A stretch of 12,657 nucleotides of DNA from an uncultured bacterium. Its GTDB lineage: Bacteria; Patescibacteriota; Microgenomatia; UBA8517. This document shows positions 1-6,995 of this stretch, one piece after another. Under the pieces are notes generated by a model. It made no database searches. It worked only from the letters and a program-made list of their open reading frames with translations, and was not told the DNA's origin. A program made the position numbers and the translations under genes. The stretch spans positions 1-12,657 of the forward strand of contig CALEZE010000054.1 of the NCBI GenBank assembly GCA_937928235.1, read 5' to 3'. Numbering within the stretch: the first letter of the stretch is position 1; each line of letters opens with the position of its first letter.

Positions 1-1126
1 TCTTGTGTTTTCTGGTAGCGAAAATATTGACCTAAGTGAGGAGGAACAAGAGAACTGGGAGGATTTAAATGAACGAGTTGCCACAATGAGCGGTCTTACC
101 AGGAAAGACTGGGGAAGTGTTCCGGTTTACGAAACGGTTGACCCTAAGCCCAAAATTTTCGGCACAGATAGGCTTCTCGTTGTTGTGGGTAGCGCAAAGG
201 GTTTGGGGGCGTTGCTTGAAAACTCGGCCATGGTTTTTGCCGAGTCGGGGGACTTTGATGTTCGTGATCTTGAAAAATATCCACCCGAGTCAATTGCTGT
301 TGTTTTTAATGTTAAAAGGGTGGAGGATTTGGCCTTCAGCTATTTACAAGAAACTTTTCTTGGGACAAGTGAGGCGGTAAACAATGAGTGGGCAAACTAC
401 AAAAGCGAAGAATATCTTGATTGGAAATACCAACTCCTTATTAGGGATTTAGCGGTAGATGGTTTTGACTATGGAAAAGGGGTTTCCTTCTCCACAAACA
501 AGGGAGAGAAAATGGTTTTTGACCTTGATTCCAAATCACCAGGTGAATACATATTGGCAGTAAGGGGAATGCAGGGGGAGAATGCCGGGTTTTCAGTGGA
601 AGTGGGTGGCCGGAGTGTTGAGATGCCGCTTCCTACAGAAGACTTTGAATGGGTTTGGTCTGAAGTGGAACTTGAAGGGGAGGTTGGGGAGCTAGCCATA
701 ACCAACAACTCTGGAGTTGTAGCTATTAACACCTTAACTTTGATTCCCAAGGAGGAGTGGGAGGAGGCCCAGGAATTTGCAGATACACTTGTAAGCCCGA
801 CGGGTGTTTTGGGTCTTAGAGGTGCTCTTGATTGGGGTAGCAAATGGCGCGAGGTTGATTACCAAATGATTAGCCCTGTGGAGTACAAAGTAACGAATGA
901 TCTGCCCGGCTGGCTTGTTTTTACAGATAGCTATCATGCTGACTGGAGATTGGGCGGGAAGTCACCAGTTTCGCTTTATTCAATGGTAAACGGCTTTTAT
1001 TCGGAACCCGGAGAGTCAACCCTTGTGTTTGAAGGTCAGAAAAGGGTAGACCATGCTCTCACAATTTCACTTGTTACACTTGCTCTTTTGGTGGGAGGGC
1101 TCTTTATAAATAAATGGAAAAAGTAA
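1..1126 (+). CDS. YfhO/AftD-like polytopic membrane protein, C-terminal part (5' truncated)
   Basis: The reading frame is open to the left edge (first full codon at base 2), so the GTG at 5 is probably not the true start and the gene is cut. About 374 residues are visible, numbered here from that GTG. Residues 1-345 have no membrane segment and are acidic and Trp-rich. Residues 170-250 look like a beta-sandwich, carbohydrate-binding-type region. Residues 295-345 hold the pattern GWLVFTDSYHADW, then an asparagine-containing turn and PGE, which resembles the end of YfhO-type proteins. One membrane helix (about 350-367) and a basic NKWKK tail follow. This predicts a large exoplasmic domain anchored by a final helix, with the other helices upstream of the window. 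YfhO- and AftD-like proteins are linked to lipid-carrier-dependent sugar transfer outside the membrane. The exact family is uncertain. The end overlaps the flippase gene by 13 nt. Confidence 0.6.
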   Translation, partial: LVFSGSENIDLSEEEQENWEDLNERVATMSGLTRKDWGSVPVYETVDPKPKIFGTDRLLVVVGSAKGLGALLENSAMVFAESGDFDVRDLEKYPPESIAVVFNVKRVEDLAFSYLQETFLGTSEAVNNEWANYKSEEYLDWKYQLLIRDLAVDGFDYGKGVSFSTNKGEKMVFDLDSKSPGEYILAVRGMQGENAGFSVEVGGRSVEMPLPTEDFEWVWSEVELEGEVGELAITNNSGVVAINTLTLIPKEEWEEAQEFADTLVSPTGVLGLRGALDWGSKWREVDYQMISPVEYKVTNDLPGWLVFTDSYHADWRLGGKSPVSLYSMVNGFYSEPGESTLVFEGQKRVDHALTISLVTLALLVGGLFINKWKK

Positions 1127-2394
1127 CTCAAAAGGTAAAAAGATTAGCTCTTTCGGCTACCGCCAAGGACACATATATTCTTTTTACGGGAAATGTTGCG
1201 TCTGCTTTTCTTGGTTTTGTTTTTACCCTACTTTTGGCAAGAGCCCTTTCCGTTGAAGAGTTTGGCATTTTTTCTGCAGCGACGAATTTAATCGTAATCA
1301 TTGCCTCGCTTACTGACATTGGTATTTCCTCTGCCATTATTAATTTTATTTCCTCCTTTGTTTCAAGCGGGAAGGAGGCAAAGGCGAGGGAGTTTCTAAA
1401 GGCGGCGTTTAATTTGAGAATTGCAACTATCCTTTTAATTTCAGCCGCCGTATTTCTTTTTGCACCAAAATTCGCAGAAGGCCTACTTGCAACTGACGAC
1501 CGTGTGGTTGCCTACTGGGTTGCAATCATTCCAGTTGCTTTGGTTTTTTGGTTTGTACTTCCTTATGCATTGCAAGGCTATCGAAAGTTTAAGGAGTCGG
1601 TAGCCGTTGACTTATCACTTGGGATTCCAAGAATTGTTATTGCTTACGCTGTTTTTGTTTTGTATGGCCTAACCGTCACGAGCGCATTGGCGGTTTATGC
1701 CTTGAGTGCGTTGTTCCCGATTGTCGTGGGACTAAGGCTGTTGGGGACGAAGTTTTTAAAAGCTCGCCCGGACAAGACGGTTTACAAATCGCTCCTAAAG
1801 TTTTCGGGCTGGTTGGGGGTAAACAGGATTGTTTCATCTATTTCCGGAAGACTTGATGTCACCATGCTTGCGGCTCTTGCCGGGGCGTCTGCTACAGGAC
1901 TTTATTCAATCCCATCCAAATTGGCAGCATTTATCGTTGTCTTAAATTCTAGTTTTTCTTCTGTTCTTGCTCCGCGATTTGCATCTTTTGGAAACAAGGG
2001 AGAGGAGCGAAAGTATATTCTCAAAGCAAGCGTTGGTGTCATTCCCATAATTGGGGCTGTTATCTTGTGGATAGCTTTTGCTGAACCATTTATTCTATTT
2101 TTGTTTGGGCAAAAGTATGCATCTTCCGTTGGAGTTTTCAAAGCACTTGCAGCCGCCATGATCCCGTTTCTTTTGACAGCACCCTCGGTCACCGCAATTG
2201 TTTATGCGCTTAAGAAACCAGTTTTTATTGGACTATTTTCGTTTTTCCAACTAGCCGCAATATTCTTGCTGAACTATGTTTTTATACCTACTTACGGACC
2301 CTACGGCCCCACACTTGTTTTTGGGATAGTTAACACCATACTAATGCTTTATTCGTGGGCAATTATCTTTTATTACTACTGGATTAAGAAATGA
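1114..2394 (+). CDS. Wzx-type oligosaccharide flippase (MOP superfamily)
   Basis: A 426-residue, strongly hydrophobic protein with about 12 predicted membrane helices, the normal size for Wzx/RfbX polysaccharide flippases. The first helix pair contains LARALSVEEFGIFSAA, the usual signature of the family (L-A-R-x-L, then E-[FY]-G). A central cytoplasmic stretch near residues 205-245 ends in FSGWLGVNRIVSSISGRLD, also typical. Its expected role is to move an undecaprenyl-linked oligosaccharide across the cytoplasmic membrane. An in-frame TAA directly before the ATG fixes this as the earliest possible ATG. A GGGAGGG lies 14 nt upstream, too far to be an ideal ribosome binding site, so coupling to the preceding gene is likely. 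The gene ends with ATGA, sharing 4 nt with the next gene. Confidence 0.88.
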   Translation: MEKVTQKVKRLALSATAKDTYILFTGNVASAFLGFVFTLLLARALSVEEFGIFSAATNLIVIIASLTDIGISSAIINFISSFVSSGKEAKAREFLKAAFNLRIATILLISAAVFLFAPKFAEGLLATDDRVVAYWVAIIPVALVFWFVLPYALQGYRKFKESVAVDLSLGIPRIVIAYAVFVLYGLTVTSALAVYALSALFPIVVGLRLLGTKFLKARPDKTVYKSLLKFSGWLGVNRIVSSISGRLDVTMLAALAGASATGLYSIPSKLAAFIVVLNSSFSSVLAPRFASFGNKGEERKYILKASVGVIPIIGAVILWIAFAEPFILFLFGQKYASSVGVFKALAAAMIPFLLTAPSVTAIVYALKKPVFIGLFSFFQLAAIFLLNYVFIPTYGPYGPTLVFGIVNTILMLYSWAIIFYYYWIKK

Positions 2395-3296
2395 AAATAA
2401 CAGCACACTGTTTGGCAAAAAACGAGGCGAGGTTTATTTGGTATTCATTAATGTCTGTCATAAACCATGTCGACAGAATCAGGGTTTGGGATATGGGAAG
2501 CACAGATGAGACACCCTTAATCATTGAAGAAGTTGCAAAGACAAAGGAAGCGAAGAAACTGGAGCTTTTTGATTTTAGAAAACTAGGAGACAAAGATTTT
2601 GACGAGGAGGAACTAAGACAAACCATGTTGGAGCTTGATGCGGTCGAAGACAAGTTTGTTGCGGCAAAACACAAAATGCTTGAAGAGACGCGCGCAGACT
2701 GGTTTTTGGTTGTTGATGCAGATGAAATTTGGTGGGAGGACTCGATAAAGAAAGTGGTGGAAAAAATAAGGACTGAAGGAGACAAATATGACTCTGTAGT
2801 CGTTCCTACAACAAACCTTGTGGGGGACATGTTTCACTACCAGGAGGAAAAAGCTGGAAGGTATCACCTTGCGGGGCGGGTGGGGCACTATAACTTAAGG
2901 GCAGTTAATAGAAAAATTCCGGGGTTACACGCCAGGGGGCGGCATGGTACCTTTGCCTGGGTTGATGGCAATGGCAAGAAGATTGAGTCAAGGAATCAAA
3001 AACGAATTTGCTACCTCGACGCACCATACTTACACACGACCCACCTCGCAAGGTCTGGCTCTAGAGCTAAGGACGGAGAAGTCATTAAGAGAAAAAGAAA
3101 GCTAAAGTACGAACTTGGTATTCCTTTTCCAAAAGATCAATATTTTCCTGAAGTGTTTTTTAGAAATAAGCCAGAGATTGTTCTATCCCCGTGGGAAACA
3201 CTAGGCAACGACTACAAGGCCGTAGCCTTTTTGGAAACACCGATGAGAAAGTTATACAGAAGAACATTGTTGCCACTCAAAAAGCATGGATATTAA
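2391..3296 (+). CDS. GT2-family glycosyltransferase (GT-A fold)
   Basis: A 301-residue soluble protein. It begins with a GT-A Rossmann strand, the CLAKNEARFI segment (residues 7-16), where NE is typical of GT2 enzymes, and WDMGSTDET at 33-41 in the place of the usual D-x-G-S-x-D-x-T. The metal-binding DxD is D109-A110-D111 in VVDADE. A charged helical insert (about residues 60-100) separates the two motifs. The C-terminal part has several His residues and a Lys/Arg-rich tail. It should transfer a sugar from a nucleotide donor to a lipid-linked acceptor in the cytoplasm; donor and acceptor cannot be read from sequence. No Shine-Dalgarno is seen before the ATG, which overlaps the flippase stop as ATGA. 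The stop lies 11 nt inside the following methyltransferase gene. Confidence 0.83.
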   Translation: MKITAHCLAKNEARFIWYSLMSVINHVDRIRVWDMGSTDETPLIIEEVAKTKEAKKLELFDFRKLGDKDFDEEELRQTMLELDAVEDKFVAAKHKMLEETRADWFLVVDADEIWWEDSIKKVVEKIRTEGDKYDSVVVPTTNLVGDMFHYQEEKAGRYHLAGRVGHYNLRAVNRKIPGLHARGRHGTFAWVDGNGKKIESRNQKRICYLDAPYLHTTHLARSGSRAKDGEVIKRKRKLKYELGIPFPKDQYFPEVFFRNKPEIVLSPWETLGNDYKAVAFLETPMRKLYRRTLLPLKKHGY

Positions 3297-3978
3297 CTAC
3301 AAGAATTACCACAGGGACGAATCTTACAAGAAGCTTGAGAAAATGTTTAGAAACATTTTTGCCAAAAGAATGGAGTTAATTGGGAGATACTTGAGGTACA
3401 AGAAAGAGGGCCGAGTTTTGGACATTGGTGCTTCAACTGGAGTGTTTCTGGATCTTTTTAAAGAGAGTGGCTGGGAAACATGGGGAGTTGAGCCGAGCAA
3501 AGGTGGAGATGTCGCAAAAAAGAAGGGCCATAGAATGCTGACGAGTACTTTTGAGAATGCGAAACTGCCCAAAAATAATTTTGACTTGGTTATTTTGAAC
3601 CACACTCTGGAGCACATGGACAAGCCTGAAGCGATTCTTAAGAAAGTTTATGAAATTCTCAAAAAAGATGGCCTGGTTTTTGTGGATGTTCCAAACGCAG
3701 GGGGTATGGGAGCAAGTTTATTGGGCGAAAAGTGGCCCCACAGGCTTCCAGATGAACACAAACACCAGTTTACAAAGAAGTCTTTAGGTAAAATCTTCGG
3801 AAGCGCCGGCTTTAAGGTTTTACATTGGGAAAGTAGGTCCGGCATTTTTGAATATAAAAACCCACTTTTGGAGCTTGGGAGAAAAAGGTTTATTTTAGAT
3901 ATTCTCACTTTGCCATATTCGCTACTTGCTACGGCTTTGAATGCGGGAGACAGCATGAGTTTTATTGCCAAAAAATGA
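3286..3978 (+). CDS. Class I SAM-dependent methyltransferase
   Basis: A 230-residue protein of the Methyltransf_11/23 type. Motif I is VLDIGASTG (residues 44-52), the SAM-binding glycine loop. An acidic residue ends strand 2 (WGVEPS, about 66-71). FDLVILNHTLEHM (99-111) is the post-II motif common to this group, followed by a DGLVFVDVPN strand. The later PDEHKHQF and GSAGFKVL segments also fit the family. In this setting it probably methylates a sugar hydroxyl or another group of the glycan, but the substrate is unknown and a lipid or quinone target cannot be excluded. Enzymes of this subgroup often sit in surface polysaccharide loci. No Shine-Dalgarno is visible. The gene overlaps its upstream neighbour by 11 nt and shares ATGA with its downstream neighbour. 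Confidence 0.86.
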   Translation: MDINYKNYHRDESYKKLEKMFRNIFAKRMELIGRYLRYKKEGRVLDIGASTGVFLDLFKESGWETWGVEPSKGGDVAKKKGHRMLTSTFENAKLPKNNFDLVILNHTLEHMDKPEAILKKVYEILKKDGLVFVDVPNAGGMGASLLGEKWPHRLPDEHKHQFTKKSLGKIFGSAGFKVLHWESRSGIFEYKNPLLELGRKRFILDILTLPYSLLATALNAGDSMSFIAKK

Positions 3979-5315
3979 AAAAGCACTACACGATTTTATT
4001 TTTTTTACTTGGGTTACACCTTTTCTTTTTAGTTAACCTGAGGTTTACAGCTTGGCCAGAAATGTTTGCTTTTCCATATATAAAGAACCACGAGTATTTG
4101 CTTTATAAAGACATGCTTCATATGTACCCGCCACTTTTGACTCTTGCCCTCTCATATTTTTTCAAGTTTTTTGGACACTCCCTCATTCTTCTGAAGGCCT
4201 TTTCCTGGCTTTTGATACTTTCTACCAACTTACTTATTTATTTCGTAACCAGAGAAGTAGTAGACAAGAACGCAGCGCTAATTGCCTCGGCATTCTTCGT
4301 TTTGACTCAACCTTTTTTAGAGGGAAACACCCTGTGGTTTGAATTCTTGGTCGCACCCTTTGTTCTATTGGGGCTATTCTTTCTTTTAAAGAGTAGAAAG
4401 GCGGTAAAAACAAAAAATATTTTTCTAGCGGGGTTTTTTCTTGCTTTGGCATTTACCACAAAGCAAGCAGCTGCGGTGTTTTTCGCAATACCCATTGTTT
4501 ACCTAATTTTTAAGAAAGACTTAAAGTCCCTATGGAGATATTTATTTGGTGGACTGATTGTGTTCGGGGCACTTTTTGTGCGCCTTTTGCAGGAGAAGCA
4601 AGTTTCAGATTTTTGGTTTTGGGTGTTTGAGTACCCAGGAAAACACTGGATGAAGTTTCCGGGGAATATTGAATTTCCCAACTCGCAAGCTCTCTTGACA
4701 ATAGGTCTAATCCTATTACCTACCATAATGTTGGCTGCAAAACGAAAGCTGTTTGGTAAAAACTTCCTTCTTGTAGCCACCTTTTTACTGGCCTCACTGC
4801 TTCTTGCTTATCCCAGATTTTCTTTCTTTAGGCTTCAACCAGTTCTTGCGCTTTCCGCTGTTTCCGCCGGATATGTTTGGAGTAAAGTGAAGCTTTCAAA
4901 GGAGCAGGTTTTCTTTTATGCCTTTTTTGTCTTTGCCTTAGTAGCTTTGCCGATACTTGGGGACAATTGGGGCAAGGAAGCTCGGTTTTATACTTTAAAA
5001 GATGTGCAGCTGGCTGAGGCAATAACCAATTTGACTAACAAAGATGACAAAATATATTTGCAAGGAATTCACTCTGGAGTTTATGAGATGGCAGGAAGAA
5101 TCCCACCCAAGCCTTGGGTGGACAATCATCCTTGGTATTTTGCAGCTCCAGGGGTAGCCGAGTGGGTGCTTGAAGGCTGGGGGGAAGACCCACCATCTTA
5201 TATTTTTGCGAAAGAGCCAAGCCATTCGGAAAAAATAAATGCTTTTATTGAAGAAAATTATGAAGAATCAGGGAGTTTGGACGATAATATAGCCATATGG
5301 CAAATAAAAAATTAA
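3975..5315 (+). CDS. GT-C membrane glycosyltransferase (PMT/ArnT-like)
   Basis: A 446-residue polytopic membrane protein with an N-terminal helix (about 5-22), roughly ten further helices and a C-terminal hydrophilic domain (about 330-446). The first exoplasmic loop has WPEMFAFPYI (27-36), YKDMLHMYPPLL (44-55) and acidic E29 and D46, the expected place for the catalytic acid of GT-C enzymes. PRFSFFRLQPVLALSA (280-295) is another family-like block. GT-C enzymes use polyprenyl-phosphate sugars on the outer face of the membrane, so this one probably acts after flipping. A ligase or polymerase role is a weaker alternative. A perfect short palindrome lies inside the gene at 5103-5121. No Shine-Dalgarno is evident at the ATGA junction. 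The 3' end overlaps the next gene by 19 nt, the longest overlap in the window. Confidence 0.75.
   Translation: MKKHYTILFFLLGLHLFFLVNLRFTAWPEMFAFPYIKNHEYLLYKDMLHMYPPLLTLALSYFFKFFGHSLILLKAFSWLLILSTNLLIYFVTREVVDKNAALIASAFFVLTQPFLEGNTLWFEFLVAPFVLLGLFFLLKSRKAVKTKNIFLAGFFLALAFTTKQAAAVFFAIPIVYLIFKKDLKSLWRYLFGGLIVFGALFVRLLQEKQVSDFWFWVFEYPGKHWMKFPGNIEFPNSQALLTIGLILLPTIMLAAKRKLFGKNFLLVATFLLASLLLAYPRFSFFRLQPVLALSAVSAGYVWSKVKLSKEQVFFYAFFVFALVALPILGDNWGKEARFYTLKDVQLAEAITNLTNKDDKIYLQGIHSGVYEMAGRIPPKPWVDNHPWYFAAPGVAEWVLEGWGEDPPSYIFAKEPSHSEKINAFIEENYEESGSLDDNIAIWQIKN
5103..5121. repeat. 19-nt near-perfect palindrome inside the GT-C gene
   Basis: CCACCCAAG and CTTGGGTGG are exact reverse complements separated by one C. 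As RNA this folds to an 8-bp stem with a GCC loop. It encodes PPKPWV of the GT-C protein. It has no U-run after it, so it is not a classic terminator, and its role, if any, is unknown. Confidence 0.5.
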
Positions 5316-6247
5316 AAATAGCCTTTTTAAATAAGTACCAGGGTGAAGTTGCGAGGGGCGCAGAAACTTTTGTTGAAGAGGTAGGAAAACGACTCTCAAA
5401 GAAACACCAGGTGGATATTGTCTCTAATATCAATTATTTTAAGCTTCTGCGTTCAAAATACGACATAATTGTTCCGACAAACGGAAGATTTCAAGTTTTT
5501 ATTACGAGAATCATTTCTTGGCTGAGTGGTGCCAGAATGATTGTTTCGGGTCAGTCTGGAGCAGGGCTAGATGACCGCCTAAACCTCTATGCCTTTCCAG
5601 ATGTGTTTGTTGCGTTAAGCAGCTACCAGAGAAGCTGGGCTAAGAAGATTAACCCTTTCGTTGCTACTGACAAAATTCCCAACGGGGTCGATCTTGCCAA
5701 GTTTTCCCAAAAAATAAGTAAAAGAGCTGCCAATTCTAAAGCGGTTTTGGCAGTGGGTGCCTTCACAAAAGAGAAAAGACATGAGCTAACTATCAAGGCT
5801 GTTTCGAAGCTTTCTGGTGTGAAGCTTATTGTTTTGGGTGGTGGAGGCAATCAGCGTGAGAAAATTGAGAAACTGGGTAATGAATTACTTGGTAGAGAAA
5901 GGTTTCAAACAGATTCTGTACCATTTAAAGACATACCCAAATTTTACGAACTTGCCGATCTGTTTGTTTTCCCAACAGTTCCGTGGGAGAGTTTTGGGAT
6001 AGTTTTAACAGAAGCCATGGCAAGTGGTTTACCAGTGGTTGCGACAGATGACCCAATTAGGCGCGAAATTGTAGGCAACGCCGGTATTTTGGTTGACCCA
6101 ACGGACACAGATGCCTATGCCAATGCACTCGAAAAAGCGCTAAATACCAAATGGGGAGACAAACCAAGGAAACAAGCCGAGAAATTCTCGTGGGATAAAA
6201 TTGCTAAAGAGTACGAAAAATTATTTCTTAAACTAGCGAATGAGTAA
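5297..6247 (+). CDS. GT4-family glycosyltransferase (GT-B fold)
   Basis: A 316-residue protein, short for a GT4 enzyme because the N-terminal domain is compact. RGAETFVEEVG (20-30) is the glycine-containing acceptor-side loop. IPNGVDLAKF (127-136) marks the interdomain hinge. VGAFTKEKRHE (153-163) and VLGGGG (179-184) belong to the nucleotide-sugar domain. The EX7E motif is intact: E231 in WESFGIVLTE with E239 eight residues later. The closing block GNAGILVDPTDTD and the C-terminal KFSWDKIAKEYE complete the family pattern. It should be a retaining enzyme that elongates a lipid-linked glycan in the cytoplasm. Of the three GT4 genes here it is the only one with a canonical EX7E pair. The ATG sits 19 nt inside the previous gene without a visible Shine-Dalgarno. 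Confidence 0.87.
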   Translation: MANKKLKIAFLNKYQGEVARGAETFVEEVGKRLSKKHQVDIVSNINYFKLLRSKYDIIVPTNGRFQVFITRIISWLSGARMIVSGQSGAGLDDRLNLYAFPDVFVALSSYQRSWAKKINPFVATDKIPNGVDLAKFSQKISKRAANSKAVLAVGAFTKEKRHELTIKAVSKLSGVKLIVLGGGGNQREKIEKLGNELLGRERFQTDSVPFKDIPKFYELADLFVFPTVPWESFGIVLTEAMASGLPVVATDDPIRREIVGNAGILVDPTDTDAYANALEKALNTKWGDKPRKQAEKFSWDKIAKEYEKLFLKLANE

Positions 6248-6995
6248 ACCAAGGCTTTCGGTAACAATAATCACCCTCAACGAGGAGGGGAGTATTGCAC
6301 GGGCTATAAAGTCGGTGCAGAAGCTGGCCGATGAAGTGGTCGTTGTGGATTCGGGAAGCGCCGACAAAACAGTTCAGGTAGCCAAAAAATTGGGCGCAAA
6401 AGTGTACACAAGAGAGTTTCCTGGCAACTTTGCGGATCAAAAAAACTATGCAGCAGAAAAAACCACCGGAGATTGGATACTCTCACTTGATGCGGATGAG
6501 GTGGCGGAAGAGGAACTTGTAAAAGAAATAAATGAAGCTATTGAGCGCGACGATTTCGATGCCTACTTAGTTCCTAGAAAGAATTACATTTTGGGTAAGT
6601 TTATTAAGTACACCAGGTGGCAGCCGGAACTTGATAGGCATGTTTGGCTTTGGAAACGGGGAACGGGTGAGTGGGGAGGCAAAGTTCACGAAGAGTTTGT
6701 CAGCAAGGGCAAGGTTGGCAAGCTAAAGGCGGCGAAAAGGCATTACCAGTACGAGACGGTCTCGGAGTTTTTTGAAATGATAAACAGCTATTCTAGCTTA
6801 GAGGCGGAAAAGAGGTTAAAGGAGGGGGCCACTTTAAATTATTTCAGGCTTTTTTTTGAGCCGCTTTACAACTTTTCGGTGCGTTACTTTTACCGCCTTG
6901 GGTTTTTAGATGGTTGGCGAGGATTTATACTTTCGTACCTTATGGCCATTTATCACTTTACAATTTGGATAAAAATTTGGGAGGCAAAAAAGTGA
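6240..6995 (+). CDS. WaaE/KdtX-like GT2 glycosyltransferase
   Basis: A 251-residue protein matching the beta-1,4-glucosyltransferase-like GT2 group (WaaE/KdtX of lipopolysaccharide cores) from end to end. SVTIITLNEEGSI (7-19), VVVDSGSADKT (34-44), and the metal-binding D84-A85-D86 in LSLDADE are all present. The GNFADQKNYA segment (62-71), the WGGKVHEEF segment (145-153) and the later His-containing RHYQYET are typical of this group. The C-terminus (about 200-245) is aromatic and hydrophobic (FFEPLYNFSVRYFYRLGF, then an IYHFTIWIK tail), suggesting membrane association. It should add one sugar at the inner membrane face. An LPS core role is not implied, as CPR bacteria are not known to make LPS. 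The T8 run at 6850-6857 lies in frame. The gene overlaps its upstream neighbour by 8 nt and the next by 4 nt. Confidence 0.87.
   Translation: MSKPRLSVTIITLNEEGSIARAIKSVQKLADEVVVVDSGSADKTVQVAKKLGAKVYTREFPGNFADQKNYAAEKTTGDWILSLDADEVAEEELVKEINEAIERDDFDAYLVPRKNYILGKFIKYTRWQPELDRHVWLWKRGTGEWGGKVHEEFVSKGKVGKLKAAKRHYQYETVSEFFEMINSYSSLEAEKRLKEGATLNYFRLFFEPLYNFSVRYFYRLGFLDGWRGFILSYLMAIYHFTIWIKIWEAKK
6979..6984 (+). promoter_or_regulatory. Strong Shine-Dalgarno that fixes the GTG start at 6992
   Basis: GGGAGG ends 7 nt before a GTG at 6992, an ideal spacing. A TTG at 6914 in the same frame would add 26 residues but has no such site and would overlap the upstream gene by 82 nt. The GTG gives a GTGA overlap like the ATGA overlaps elsewhere in the operon. 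Confidence 0.8.

Noticed and set aside
2384..2830. Open frame of 148 codons on the - strand, antisense to the GT2 gene
   Set aside because: It lies entirely opposite a well-supported GT2 gene, is Ser-rich and low in complexity, and has no recognisable motif. This is the usual result of reading a coding strand backwards.
3216..3232. Terminator-like AAGGC-CGTA-GCCTT followed by T residues
   Set aside because: The stem is only 5 bp, lies inside the GT2 coding region, and the downstream genes are co-oriented and overlapping.
3648..3986. Open frame of 112 codons on the - strand opposite the methyltransferase
   Set aside because: No family features, fully covered by the methyltransferase and the start of the GT-C gene.
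6914..6991. TTG at 6914 as an earlier start for the GT39-like gene
   Set aside because: It would place 26 polar residues before the first membrane helix and overlap the upstream gene by 82 nt. The GTG at 6992 has an ideal GGGAGG and a 4-nt overlap.
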